Positions 14,326 to 24,600 of a DNA stretch of 64,000 nt are shown piece by piece. The stretch comes from Microcystis aeruginosa LEGE 91341 (lineage in GTDB: Bacteria; Cyanobacteriota; Cyanobacteriia; Cyanobacteriales; Microcystaceae): assembly GCF_015206885.1 (NCBI RefSeq), contig NZ_JADEXY010000002.1, positions 1-64,000 on the forward strand, written 5' to 3'. Both the position numbers and the translations under genes were made by a program. How positions within the stretch are numbered: the stretch's first letter is position 1; every line of letters begins with the position of its first letter. Under the pieces are notes generated by a model. That model did not search any database. It had not been told where the DNA came from and saw nothing but the letters and a program-made list of their open reading frames with translations.

Positions 14326-17300
14326 ATGAGTAACGCTACCTTTACAGAAAATTTTAATACTTTTACTGGTTCGGGATTCGCCCCGATTCCGAGTCTAGGT
14401 CAGCTAGATTCCGACCTTTGGATTATTTCCGGTCTTTCCGATGGCAGCATGACCTATGGGGACACCCGTACTTCTTTAGGAGATTTTGCCAGAGGACAGA
14501 CATCTAACCCTGTCACCACTGGGGGAGTTTATGCTTTCAGCGTCGCTTCGGGAAATAATGCTTTTGGGGTACAACCCACAGGAGATGATTTTACCCCCGG
14601 CGCTATCACCCTACGCTTACAGAATGTCACTAATAGCTTAGTGGATTCGATTACTCTTTCCTATATCATCCGCTTTCGCAACGACCAAAATCGGGCCAAT
14701 TCTCTCAATTTTTCCTATTCTAGGGACGGAAATATTTTTACTGCTGTTAGCAGTTTAGACTTTATCACCCCGGGTAATCTGGACAGTTCCGGTTGGCAGT
14801 CGGTAACTCGTTCTATTACCCTTTCTGGATTAAGTATCGCCGCTAATAGTAATTTTTTTCTGCGTTGGACAGGAGATGATGTTAGTGGTAGCGGTAATCG
14901 CGATGAATACGCAATTGATGATATTGCCGTGACTGGTTTAGCCGCTTTCAGTACATTTGTTCTGCCCAATCCTACCCTCGTAAAAATCCATGAAATTCAA
15001 GGCACGGGTTTAGTCAGTCCAATTTTAAATCAATTGGTGACTGTAGAGGCGATCGTGGTGGGAGATTTCCAGGGTAATGCGGGATTAAGTGGTTTTTATC
15101 TCCAGGAGGAAGATAGCGACAGCGATAGTAATCCTCTGACTTCCGAAGGTTTATTTATTTTTGAAGGCAATATCCCGATTATTAACGTTACTATCGGCGA
15201 TAAAGTTAGAATTACAGGAACAGTTAGTGAATTTGGTAACGCGGGGGTATCCTTAACCCAACTGAGCAGCATCACGGAAGCGTTAATTATTTCTAATAAT
15301 AATCCCTTACCCACGGCCGCCACTATTAGTAATCTCTCGAACGCGAATGCTCAACCGCAAGTTTTAGAAGCTTTTGAGGGAATGCGGACAACTTTCTCCG
15401 AAAATCTCTCTTTAACCGAATATTTCCAACTTGGTCGTTTTGGTAGCGTGGTTTTATCCTCCGGGGGACGTTTACAGCAACCCACTAACGTTACCAATCC
15501 GGGGACAGATGCCAATACTTTACAAGCGAGTAATAATCTGCGACGAATTACCCTAGATGATGGTAGTAATCTCACTTTCCCGACCACTTTATTCGGACGT
15601 GTTGGCAATCCCCTCAGTACCAGTAACATTTTACGGGCCGGGGACACAGTAACGGGATTAACCGGAGTTTTAGACCAACGTTTCGGAGTCTATCGCGTCC
15701 AGAATAACCAGGGTGTTGACTTCCAAGCGGTCAATAATCGCTCAGAAACCCCCATTAATGTGGGGGGTAGGCTAAAAATTGCCAGTTATAACGTCCTTAA
15801 TTACTTTACCACCATCGCCGATGGCACTAATAATGCCCGGGGTGCCAATAGTATCAACGAATTTCAGCGTCAAGAGGAGAAATTAGTCACGGCGCTTATC
15901 GGTCTTGATGCCGATGTTTTCGGGTTGATAGAATTGGAAAATAACGGCGATGGGGCGATATCTAAGCTTGTTAACGCTTTAAATGCCGTTGCAGGTGCAG
16001 GAACCTACGCTTTTATCCCCACAGGTACAATTGGCACTGATGCGATTAAGGTGGGATTGATTTATCGACCCGCTAAAGTGACCCCTGTAGGTGATTTTAA
16101 GATCTTAGACAGTAGCGTTGATCCTCGTTTCGATGATACTCGCAATCGTCCCGCCTTAGCACAAGCCTTCCAAGAAGTCAATACCGGTGCCAAATTTAAT
16201 TTAGTCGTCAATCACCTAAAATCAAAAGGTCAATCGGGTTTAACTAATACAAGTGATCCTAACTTCGATCGAGGGGATGGTCAAGGTTTCTGGAATGCCA
16301 GTCGCACCAATGCGGCCTTAGCTTTAAGGGATTGGATAGCCACAGACCCCACCAATAGCGGTGATAGGGATTATTTAATTATCGGAGATCTCAATGCCTA
16401 CGCCCAAGAAGACCCAATTCGAGCGCTCGAATCCGCCGGATATACAAACTTAGTCAATCAATTTGGGGGTATTAACGCTTATTCCTACGTTTTCGATGGA
16501 CAAGCTGGTTATCTCGACCACGCTCTCGCTAATGCTAGTTTAGCCTCCCAGGTAACGGGAGTGACGGAATGGCACATTAACGCTGATGAACCTAGTGTTT
16601 TTGACTACGATGACAATATCGTTGACCCCGGGGAAAATCCCTCCAATCCTCCCTTAAACCCCTCTGCACTCTACCAAGTTAACCCCTATCGTACCAGCGA
16701 TCATGATCCCGTTTTAATTGGTTTAGATTTAAGCACACCTCAACCCTTTAAACTGCAATTATTCCATTTTTCCGACAACGAAGGCGGAATTTCAGCCCTT
16801 GATGATGCCCCGCGCATGAGTGCGGTGTTAAATGCTTTGCGACAGCAGGACATCGATAACGATGGTGTAGCAGGTTTTGCCAATACCCTCACCCTTGCGT
16901 CTGGAGATGCCTACATTCCGGGGCTATTTTTTGGGGCCAGCGAACAGGTATTCGGGGCAGTTGGCCGCGGCGATATCCAGATTCTCAACAATTTGGGAGT
17001 ACAAGCGAACGCTTTTGGTAATCATGAATTTGACCAAGGTACAGCAGTTGTCCGTAATCTAATTCTTGCCAATGGCAACTATCCGGGTACAAATTTCCCC
17101 TATCTCAGTTCTAATCTTAATTTTGCCCCCGATACCAACTTAGCCAGTTTAGTGACTGCCGATGGTCAGGAAGCGAGTACCATTGCTAATAAAATCGCTA
17201 AGAGTACGGTGATTACTCTGCCCGATGGCGAGAAAATTGGCATTGTTGGGGCAACTACCCCGATTTTACGCTCAATTTCCAGTCCGGGTAACGTGGGAGT

Positions 17301-19017
17301 TTCTCCTGCTAATCCAAATGACCTTGATGCTTTAGCGGCCATTATTCAAGCTTCCGTCGATGCACTTTTGGCCGCTAATCCGGGGATGAATAAGGTCGTG
17401 TTGTTAGCCCATATGCAACAATTATCGATCGAACAGGCCCTAGCGGAACGTTTACGCAATGTCGATATTATCGTTGCTGGTGGTTCCCATACTCGTTTAA
17501 CCGACGAAAATGACCGTTTACGCGCCGGAGACACCTTCCAGGGCGTTTACCCCATTGTTAAAACTAACCCAGAGGGAAAACCGGTAGCGGTAGTTAATAC
17601 CGATGCCAATTATAAATACGTCGGACGCTTAGTTCTCGATTTTGATAGCAGTGGTCATATCATTCCCGAAAGCTACAATCCCAATATTAGCGGTGCTTAC
17701 GCCACCGATGCCCAAGGAGTGACGGAAGTGGGGGGAACAGGATTAGAAGACCCCGAAATTCGGGGGATTACCAATGCCCTCAGAGGGGTTATTAACGCTC
17801 AAGAAGGCAATTTCTTCGGTTTTACGCGAGTTTTCCTCAACGGTCAACGGTCGGGGACAGGATTAGATGGAGTTCGCCAACAGGAAACCAACCTCGGCAA
17901 TATTACCGCCGATGCTAACCTAGCTGAGGCCAAAAAAACCGATGCTAACGTGGTTATTTCCCTGAAAAATGGCGGTGGTATTCGCAATAGCATTGGCAGT
18001 ATCATCGTTCCCACCGGTACGGAAGCAGTACGGGTAGCACCAGAAGAAGTACCCGGAGTGAAACCGGCCGGGGGAATTTCGGAAGTAGCGATTAAAAATG
18101 CCCTCAGTTTTAATAATTCCCTCAGTCTCACCACTGTCACCGCTAGTGAATTAAAGGGGATTTTGGAGTACGGCCTGGCGGCTAGTACAAACGACCCTGC
18201 TAATTCCCAAGGACGTTTCCCGCAAGTGGGAGGAATGGCCTTCAGTTTCCACCTTGATGACCCCGCCGGCAGTCGGATAAAATCTTTGGTAATCAAGGAT
18301 GAAAACGGCACAGTTATCGATGTGGTGGTGCAAAATGGCGCAATTGTCGGTGATGCTAATCGTAGCTTCCGCATGGTGACGCTTTCTTTTCTTCTTGATG
18401 GCGGAGATGGTTATACCATTCCCCAGCGCAATCGCGTCAATTTGCTAGGCAGTACACCCAACTTCACTGGAAATGCAACTTTTGCCCCCGATGGTACGGA
18501 ACAGGACGCTTTTGCGGAGTATTTACGGGCGAATTTCTTCAATCAACCCTTTTTAGGGGAAGATGTGAGCAGAGAATTTGATACCCGTCTGCAAAACCTC
18601 AATTTCCGCAGCGATGAAGTTTTGCGTTCCACTCGTTCGGGTACGGCCAGCATTGATAATCTAGTGGGTACTAGCGGTGATGATGTCTTAGTCGGGTTTC
18701 AAGGTCGCGACACCCTAACTGGTTTAGGTGGTAATGATTTCTTTGTTTATGTCAGTTTGAGCGATCGCAGTGATACTATCACTGATTTTACCGTCGGCAG
18801 CGACAAAATTGTTCTCACGCAACTGCTTAATAGTTTGAATTACACCGGCAGTAATCCCATTGCTGATGGTTATATCACTTTTACTGCTCGTGGTAGTAGT
18901 ACGGTTCTCAATATCGATACTGATGGTTTTGGAACTGCCGCAAGTCCTTTATCTTTTGCCCTACTCAATAACGTCAGCGTAGCGCAATTGAATAACGTCA
19001 ATAATTTCCTGTTCTAG
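14326..19017 (+). CDS. Secreted multidomain nuclease / 5'-nucleotidase with RTX-type end (ExeM/NucH plus UshA-like)
   Basis: The 1563-residue protein has, in order: a beta-rich lectin-like domain (about 1-205, ending DEYAIDDIAVTGL); an OB-like domain (about 215-340, IHEIQGTG); an endonuclease/exonuclease/phosphatase domain (about 480-805, with ASYNVLNYF, VNHLKSKG, IGDLNAYAQEDP and TSDHDPV); and a metallophosphatase plus 5'-nucleotidase domain (about 810-1440, LFHFSDNEGG, GNHEFDQG, GGGIRNS). A final haemolysin-type calcium-binding segment (NLVGTSGDDVL, GGNDFF) follows. With no N-terminal signal peptide and an RTX-like end, type I secretion is likely. The probable role is to degrade extracellular DNA and strip phosphate from nucleotides. 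A strong terminator follows. Confidence 0.9.
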   Translation: MSNATFTENFNTFTGSGFAPIPSLGQLDSDLWIISGLSDGSMTYGDTRTSLGDFARGQTSNPVTTGGVYAFSVASGNNAFGVQPTGDDFTPGAITLRLQNVTNSLVDSITLSYIIRFRNDQNRANSLNFSYSRDGNIFTAVSSLDFITPGNLDSSGWQSVTRSITLSGLSIAANSNFFLRWTGDDVSGSGNRDEYAIDDIAVTGLAAFSTFVLPNPTLVKIHEIQGTGLVSPILNQLVTVEAIVVGDFQGNAGLSGFYLQEEDSDSDSNPLTSEGLFIFEGNIPIINVTIGDKVRITGTVSEFGNAGVSLTQLSSITEALIISNNNPLPTAATISNLSNANAQPQVLEAFEGMRTTFSENLSLTEYFQLGRFGSVVLSSGGRLQQPTNVTNPGTDANTLQASNNLRRITLDDGSNLTFPTTLFGRVGNPLSTSNILRAGDTVTGLTGVLDQRFGVYRVQNNQGVDFQAVNNRSETPINVGGRLKIASYNVLNYFTTIADGTNNARGANSINEFQRQEEKLVTALIGLDADVFGLIELENNGDGAISKLVNALNAVAGAGTYAFIPTGTIGTDAIKVGLIYRPAKVTPVGDFKILDSSVDPRFDDTRNRPALAQAFQEVNTGAKFNLVVNHLKSKGQSGLTNTSDPNFDRGDGQGFWNASRTNAALALRDWIATDPTNSGDRDYLIIGDLNAYAQEDPIRALESAGYTNLVNQFGGINAYSYVFDGQAGYLDHALANASLASQVTGVTEWHINADEPSVFDYDDNIVDPGENPSNPPLNPSALYQVNPYRTSDHDPVLIGLDLSTPQPFKLQLFHFSDNEGGISALDDAPRMSAVLNALRQQDIDNDGVAGFANTLTLASGDAYIPGLFFGASEQVFGAVGRGDIQILNNLGVQANAFGNHEFDQGTAVVRNLILANGNYPGTNFPYLSSNLNFAPDTNLASLVTADGQEASTIANKIAKSTVITLPDGEKIGIVGATTPILRSISSPGNVGVSPANPNDLDALAAIIQASVDALLAANPGMNKVVLLAHMQQLSIEQALAERLRNVDIIVAGGSHTRLTDENDRLRAGDTFQGVYPIVKTNPEGKPVAVVNTDANYKYVGRLVLDFDSSGHIIPESYNPNISGAYATDAQGVTEVGGTGLEDPEIRGITNALRGVINAQEGNFFGFTRVFLNGQRSGTGLDGVRQQETNLGNITADANLAEAKKTDANVVISLKNGGGIRNSIGSIIVPTGTEAVRVAPEEVPGVKPAGGISEVAIKNALSFNNSLSLTTVTASELKGILEYGLAASTNDPANSQGRFPQVGGMAFSFHLDDPAGSRIKSLVIKDENGTVIDVVVQNGAIVGDANRSFRMVTLSFLLDGGDGYTIPQRNRVNLLGSTPNFTGNATFAPDGTEQDAFAEYLRANFFNQPFLGEDVSREFDTRLQNLNFRSDEVLRSTRSGTASIDNLVGTSGDDVLVGFQGRDTLTGLGGNDFFVYVSLSDRSDTITDFTVGSDKIVLTQLLNSLNYTGSNPIADGYITFTARGSSTVLNIDTDGFGTAASPLSFALLNNVSVAQLNNVNNFLF

Positions 19018-19023
19018 TTTTTT

Positions 19024-19058
19024 TTGGTGGGCTATCAATGCCCACCAAAGTTTTTTTT
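19024..19058 (+). terminator. Strong rho-independent terminator after the nuclease gene
   Basis: Stem TTGGTGGGC (19024-19032) with GCCCACCAA (19040-19048), a 7-base loop, then AG and eight T residues. It ends immediately before the Shine-Dalgarno AAGGAG of the next gene. Confidence 0.88.
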
Positions 19059-19072
19059 AAGGAGTAATTTCC

Positions 19073-19585
19073 ATGAATAAAGTTGCTGTAATCACAGGTT
19101 TAGCCCTAGCATATTTTGCTGTCAATGTCAATAGTTTACAAGCGGCAAATATTACCTACAATTTTCAGGGTGCAATAACTTCTGGAAGTCTGACGGGGAC
19201 TTATTCCGGTTGGGCCAGTTTTGATGATGCGGGGATTACAGGCGTAGGTTCTGAATCTACCCCCTTGACCAATATTAGTTTTACTCTCCTCGACCATAGC
19301 TTTAATCTCGCTTCGGCCGATGCCAACCCTGTGGCTAATTATTTCGATGGGACTTTTCTTGGCATCGATTATAGTGTCACCTCTACTAATGCCTTCTTTC
19401 CTATCGCTAATTTTGCCCTGACTAGCGGATTGTTTAACCTCAGTGAAGCGGCTTTTACCTATACTCCTCGCTTGGGTGCTGGAGGACAAGGTAGCCTAAC
19501 TTTTAGCAAAGTTCCTGAACCTTCTATGCTTATCGGTTTAATTACTTTAGGAGGAATCGGTCTTGTCCTCCGCAAAAGTCCCTAA
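19073..19585 (+). CDS. PEP-CTERM sorting-domain protein
   Basis: The 170-residue protein begins with a signal peptide (MNKVAVITGLALAYFAV...LQAA) and has a beta-rich middle (ITYNFQGAITSGSLTGTYSG). It ends with the PEP-CTERM tripartite signal: VPEPSMLIGL, a hydrophobic helix, then basic RKSP. It should be exported, processed by an exosortase and placed at the cell surface or in the extracellular matrix. An AAGGAG ribosome site lies 8 bases before ATG. The middle resembles other cyanobacterial PEP-CTERM proteins of unknown job. Confidence 0.88.
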   Translation: MNKVAVITGLALAYFAVNVNSLQAANITYNFQGAITSGSLTGTYSGWASFDDAGITGVGSESTPLTNISFTLLDHSFNLASADANPVANYFDGTFLGIDYSVTSTNAFFPIANFALTSGLFNLSEAAFTYTPRLGAGGQGSLTFSKVPEPSMLIGLITLGGIGLVLRKSP

Positions 19586-19612
19586 CTAATTTGAGACTTC
19601 CTTAGCTAAAAA

Positions 19613-19639
19613 CGCCTACCTCAAACTAATGAGTAGGCG
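19613..19639. terminator. Hairpin between convergent genes
   Basis: CGCCTAC (19613-19619) pairs with GTAGGCG (19633-19639), with inner TCA/TGA pairing. It sits between the PEP-CTERM stop and the convergent haloperoxidase stop and could end transcription from both sides. No T-run is present, so confidence is moderate. Confidence 0.5.
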
Positions 19640-19659
19640 CAGTTTATCGATTACTCTAC

Positions 19660-20907
19660 CTAAACTTTCTGTAAAACTTTGGCATAGACAAAATCAGCCA
19701 ACTGTGTACCAGACCAGAAACCGTGGTCACCGTCCCATTGGAAGTGAACCCCCAGATAAACACGGCTGCGTCCATTTTCCAAAGCTGCCGAACTAAAACT
19801 ATTATAGGTGCGTTTAATCCCCTCGGCGTTAGGATCGTCCGTGTCGGCGGTAAAAGTGACGTTATCAGTACCAAAGAAATTACGCATAATCCCAGCGTGG
19901 GCTGCCCCAAAAGTGGCATGACCAGAAACATAGGCAGGGAAAGGGGGACTAAAACGCTGACCGGCGGTATTAATTGATAGGGGTTGCCAATTGGGATCAG
20001 CTTCGGTTAAAAGATTACCATCTTGATCGGCCAGACGGATCGCTGTTTCCGGTCGCCAGAGATTAATCGGTAGCCGGTACTTAGCATCCCAAGCGACAAT
20101 AGCGGCATCACCCATGACTAAACCCACTAGGGCAAATAAACGCGCTGTTTCCAGTAGAGATAAATTTCTTTGTTGGGCGACAATTTGGGTAATGCGGAAC
20201 AGATGGCCGGGGGGTTTATAGGTTCCATCCACATCATTCGCCCAGAAAAAGGCAATTCTAGTCTGTGCAGCAGTACGCGCAGAGGAATTGGCCGCCCCTA
20301 ACAGTTTGACTTCGTTAAACTGGGCCGCATATTCAGGGCTACGGAGAAGGTCGATTTTATTAGCATAGTTACCCGGAAAGGGCGGCCGAAATTGACTCCC
20401 AGAAGTCATGACAAAGGGAGTCACGTCTGGCCATTGGGGGGCGACTGCATCCCCGGATCCTGTTGGTCGCCAATCCCCCGGCTGATTACCCGGTTTATAC
20501 AGGGGAGGTTGGTCAGAACCGTCATTCTGACGCAGGGTGAGAATGGAATCGGCCACGGCCTGCCCAAACGTTTTACCTTTGGTATCGGCATCGGACATCT
20601 TAACCACGTTTAATCTTTGCAGGGATGTATCCAAAGCAGTATTAAAAGTCATGGTCAGATTGACATAAATCCGGCTAAGAATACGATGGGCCGCATAAAC
20701 CGCCGCTATTTCAGGAGAAGTACCGGGATCAGGCTTTAACTTTAAATTGCTAGGATAGGGACTGTATAAATTCCCCGAAAGGGCATTAATGGCGTTAAAC
20801 ATCGCCACCTGTAACATCGCCCCCGCCCGGGCAATCGGTGTCGGACCGCCACCAATTTTCCGAATAGTTTCTAAAAAAACGTCATTCCACTCGATAATTA
20901 CGTTCAT
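19660..20907 (-). CDS. Vanadium-dependent haloperoxidase / PAP2-superfamily protein
   Basis: The 415-residue protein shows the vanadate/phosphate-binding triad of the family: NLWRPETAIR, then PAYVSGHATFGAAHAG, then SRVYLGVHFQWDGDHG. Here the Arg and Lys-type residues bind vanadate and the two His act in catalysis. Such enzymes oxidise halides with peroxide, though some are acid phosphatases. I place the start at 20905-20907 because a perfect AGGAGGT lies a few bases upstream; the frame extends 21 codons further without such a site. No signal peptide is visible. A short relic of its 3' end lies at 11.5 kb. Confidence 0.85.
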   Translation of the reverse strand: MNVIIEWNDVFLETIRKIGGGPTPIARAGAMLQVAMFNAINALSGNLYSPYPSNLKLKPDPGTSPEIAAVYAAHRILSRIYVNLTMTFNTALDTSLQRLNVVKMSDADTKGKTFGQAVADSILTLRQNDGSDQPPLYKPGNQPGDWRPTGSGDAVAPQWPDVTPFVMTSGSQFRPPFPGNYANKIDLLRSPEYAAQFNEVKLLGAANSSARTAAQTRIAFFWANDVDGTYKPPGHLFRITQIVAQQRNLSLLETARLFALVGLVMGDAAIVAWDAKYRLPINLWRPETAIRLADQDGNLLTEADPNWQPLSINTAGQRFSPPFPAYVSGHATFGAAHAGIMRNFFGTDNVTFTADTDDPNAEGIKRTYNSFSSAALENGRSRVYLGVHFQWDGDHGFWSGTQLADFVYAKVLQKV

Positions 20908-21228
20908 ATCGTTACCTCCTTTAATATCGCAACTTTGACTTAACAGCCCCAGTCTATTCAATAAGTTCAACAGTAACCATAGAAGTTTAGGCTATTAACA
21001 AGAAGTTAAGTGACGTAAATCCCACTTTAAAGCACTGGCAATTTGTCAACTACTTTTTACAAAAATTAACTATTGCAGTTATTACTTATCAGATTTGACT
21101 GTTCAGTTCACTTATGACTGTTTACTGATAACCGAAAACCCCCCTACTTCCCACTTTTCTATAGCGATTTAGTCTGATTGACGATTCGATCGTAAAATAG
21201 CAACAGATCAAGAGAGTACAGGTCAAAT
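20908..21228. other. Intergenic region, source of the 11.5 kb duplicate
   Basis: It contains short stretches of TTATCAG-type repeats and, from about 21150, the sequence shared with 11586-11651 (CTTTTCTATAG, then AATAGCAACAGATCAAGAG). No gene is supported here. It probably carries divergent promoters for the haloperoxidase and YciI genes. Confidence 0.5.
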
Positions 21229-21498
21229 ATGCCGAAATTTGTTGTCTGGGGTAGTTATTGTGAAAACGTGGTGGAAAAACGCGCACCCTATCGTCAAGCG
21301 CATCTAGAGGGATTAAATCAACAGAAAGAACGGGGAATTCTCGTTACTATCGGACCAACGGCAGATTTAAGCCAAGTTTTCGCAATTTATCAGGCAGCCA
21401 GCGAGTCAGAAGTGCGAGAATTAATCGAAGCGGATCCCTACTGGCAAAATGGCATCTGGACAGAGTACCAAGTCAAAGAATGGATTCAAGCCATCTAA
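21229..21498 (+). CDS. YciI-family small protein
   Basis: The 89-residue protein has the ferredoxin-like YciI fold pattern: MPKFVVWGSYCEN, then RAPYRQAHLEGLNQQKERGIL, TIGPTADLSQVFAIY and REL-EADPYWQNGIWTEYQVKEW. His in the AHLEGL motif and Asp in EADPY are the conserved putative active-site residues. The family is enzyme-like with unknown substrate. The gene is intact here, whereas its copy at 11652 is broken. Confidence 0.85.
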   Translation: MPKFVVWGSYCENVVEKRAPYRQAHLEGLNQQKERGILVTIGPTADLSQVFAIYQAASESEVRELIEADPYWQNGIWTEYQVKEWIQAI

Positions 21499-21671
21499 GG
21501 GGGCTATCAGCTATATTTTTCTATAAGGGTGTTGTCATAAAATTTTCCAACTACGCAACTAATCAAACTCATCTCCGGTCAAGTCTGAGGATATTGTCAA
21601 GGATAAACCGGAGTTATCCCTTATCGATTCCAGCTGACAGCTGATAGCTTGCCTACTTTTTGCTTATTGCC

Positions 21672-24600
21672 ATGGTTTACATCAAAAAGGTCGAACTCTC
21701 ACACTTCAAATCCTTCGGGGGAACAACTCCTATACCCTTTTTACCGGGGTTTACGGTGGTTTCTGGTCCAAATGGTTCGGGAAAGTCGAATATCCTCGAC
21801 GCACTGTTATTTTGCTTGGGATTAGCTACTTCCAAGGGAATGCGGGCCGAAAGATTACCGGATTTAGTCAATCATAGCTATAACAGTCAACGTCATAGCT
21901 CGGAAGCGAGTGTTTCGGTGACTTTTGATATTGCCGATATTCCTGACGCAACCGATAGGGATTGGACGGTTTCCCGACGCTTAAAAGTGGCTAAGGGTGG
22001 CAGCTATACTTCTACCTACTATATCAATGGGGAAACCTGTACGGTTAGCGAACTTCACGACCAATTAAACCGTTTACGCATCTATCCCGAAGGGTACAAC
22101 GTGGTGTTACAGGGAGACGTAACCCGAATTATCAGCATGAATGCTAAGGAAAGACGGGAAATTATCGACGAATTGGCAGGAGTAGCCGAATTTGACCGCA
22201 AAATTGAGAAAACTAAGGAGAATATCGATTCGGTTAAAGAAAGGGAAGAACGCTGCCAAATTATTGCCACAGAATTGCAAAAATCTCTGGAAAAATTAGC
22301 ACTCGATCGCATTAAAGCCGAAAAATACCAAAAACTCAAGGCCCAAGTCCAAGAAAAACAACAATGGGAAATTGTCCTCCATTGGCAAAATCTCCAGCAG
22401 CGCTGCCAGCAAGTACAAGGACAAATTCAAGCTGGGGAAAGGGAAAAACAGGTTTTAACGGAGACTATCGCCAATTTATCCGAACAAATCGCCCAAAATA
22501 GTCAAGAATTAGAGAAACTCAATCAACAGGTCAAAGCTTTTGGGGAAGATGAACACCTGTCCCTGACTTCCCGATTAGCGAGTCAACAGGCCAAACGACA
22601 ACAACAGCAACAAAGACAAAAAGAGTTAGAAAACCTCGAAAAAGAATCTCAGGCACAGAAAACCAGACTTTCAGAGGAAATTAATCGCTATAATCTCGAA
22701 TTAAACCAGATTACTGCTGAAAAAAGCCGTTTAGAAACTGAAATTTTACCCAGTCTCCTACGGACAACCCAAACCGCAAGGGAAACCCTAGAAACCCATC
22801 GTCTGCAAGCAAGTAGTCTCGCGGAAGCGTCAGAAGCTTGGGTAAAAGAACAAAGTGACCTTTCCCGCAATATTACCCGTCTTCAGGAACAATTAAACCC
22901 CTACCGTAGCCAACGGGCCCAATTGACCGAAAGATGCGATCGATTGCAAACTAATATAGTAGAAGCTGGTCAACGTCTGCAAGAATTAGAGCAAGTTATT
23001 AGCACAAAAACCGAAGAAAGTCAAGAAATATTACAAAAAATTAATCAAGCGGAACCCGATATCCAAAATTTAGCCCAAAAACTCACCATTGCCGAACAAA
23101 ATCACGTTATCAGTCAGGACACCCAAAAACGTCTGCTCAAGGAACAACGGGACAAACAGAGAGAATTAGATAAACTGGAAGCGACTAAGCAAGCGCAACA
23201 GGAGGCCCAGGGAACCTATGCCACTCAAATATTATTACAGTCAGATTTGCCCGGAATCTGCGGATTAGTGGCACAATTGGGCGAAGTAGAGGAACGTTAT
23301 CAAATTGCTCTTGAAATCGCCGCCGGAGGTCGTTTAGGTCATGTAGTCGTCCAAGATGATAGTGTTGCGGCTGCCGGAATTGCCTTACTAAAACAGCGTC
23401 GCATCGGTCGGGCCACTTTTTTACCCCTGAATAAAATTCGTCCCCCCCGTCCCCAAGATATTTCCTCTCTGCGTCATGCGCGGGGTTATCTGGATTTAGC
23501 GGTGAATTTGGTTAAGTTTCAATCCCAGTATCGGGAGGTTTTTAACTATATTTTTGGCAGTACGGTGGTTTTCGAGGATATAGATTCTGCCCGTTATTAT
23601 ATCAATCAATATCGCATTGTTACTTTGGATGGCGAGTTATTAGAGATGACTGGCGCTATGACCGGAGGCAGCCAACCGACGCGATCGGGGCTGCGTTTTG
23701 GTAAAATTTCTGCCAAGGAGTCTAGTGAAGCGGAATCTCTACGGGAAAGATTAGCAGAAATCGATCGCATTCTGACCCGCAACGAAGAAAAAATTACCCA
23801 AGTTAATCATCTTATCAGTCAGTTAACCCAACAGTTAACCGAAACCCGTCAAAGTCATCGGGAAAATCAATTATCTCTACAACAATTAAACAAGGATTTA
23901 CAACGTTTAACCACAGAAAAAGAGGATTTAACCCGTCAATTATCGGGTCAGCAAGAGGAAATTACTATTTCTCGTCAACGGTTAGAAGTATTAACCAGAG
24001 AAATTCCTGAGTTAGAGTTATCCTTACAGCAAGAACAGGAGAAATTAACTGCTTTAGAGGCCAATCATACCCATAGCGAATGGCAACAGGTACAGGGAAT
24101 AATTCGCGCTCAAGAATTGCAGTTACAAACCCAAGAAAATCACCTCGCGACAGTCCGCGAACAGTTAAAAGACCTACAAAATCAACAGATCAGACTAGAG
24201 GAAAAAAGTCAAGAGTCTGCGGATAGAATTACCGAGATTGAGAAAATAATCACCGATGCAGTTAATCAGAGAAATATCGGTAATCTAGAGATAGAAAAAC
24301 TTGATCACAATATTTTAGAAATCAATCAAGCTTTACAGCAATTATCCCGACAACTAGGGGAAACCAAGCAAAAAAGAGACCAATTAGAGACAGTTTTGCG
24401 ACAACAACAAAACCAACAACAACAGGCCATCTGGCAATCGGAAAAGTTAGTCAACAATCAAGAGGAAAGACAAGCATTACTAACCACTTTACAGACAGAA
24501 ATTAGTCAATTAGAAAGCGACTTACCAAATCCCTTGCCCGAAATTCCCGAAAGCGAGAGAGATTTCGAGAAAATTCAAAGCGATATTCGACAGTTACAAA

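Noticed and set aside
17844-18374. 176-codon frame antisense to the nuclease/nucleotidase gene
   Set aside because: It is a shadow of a gene with clear domains on the plus strand; its composition is that of a reverse reading.
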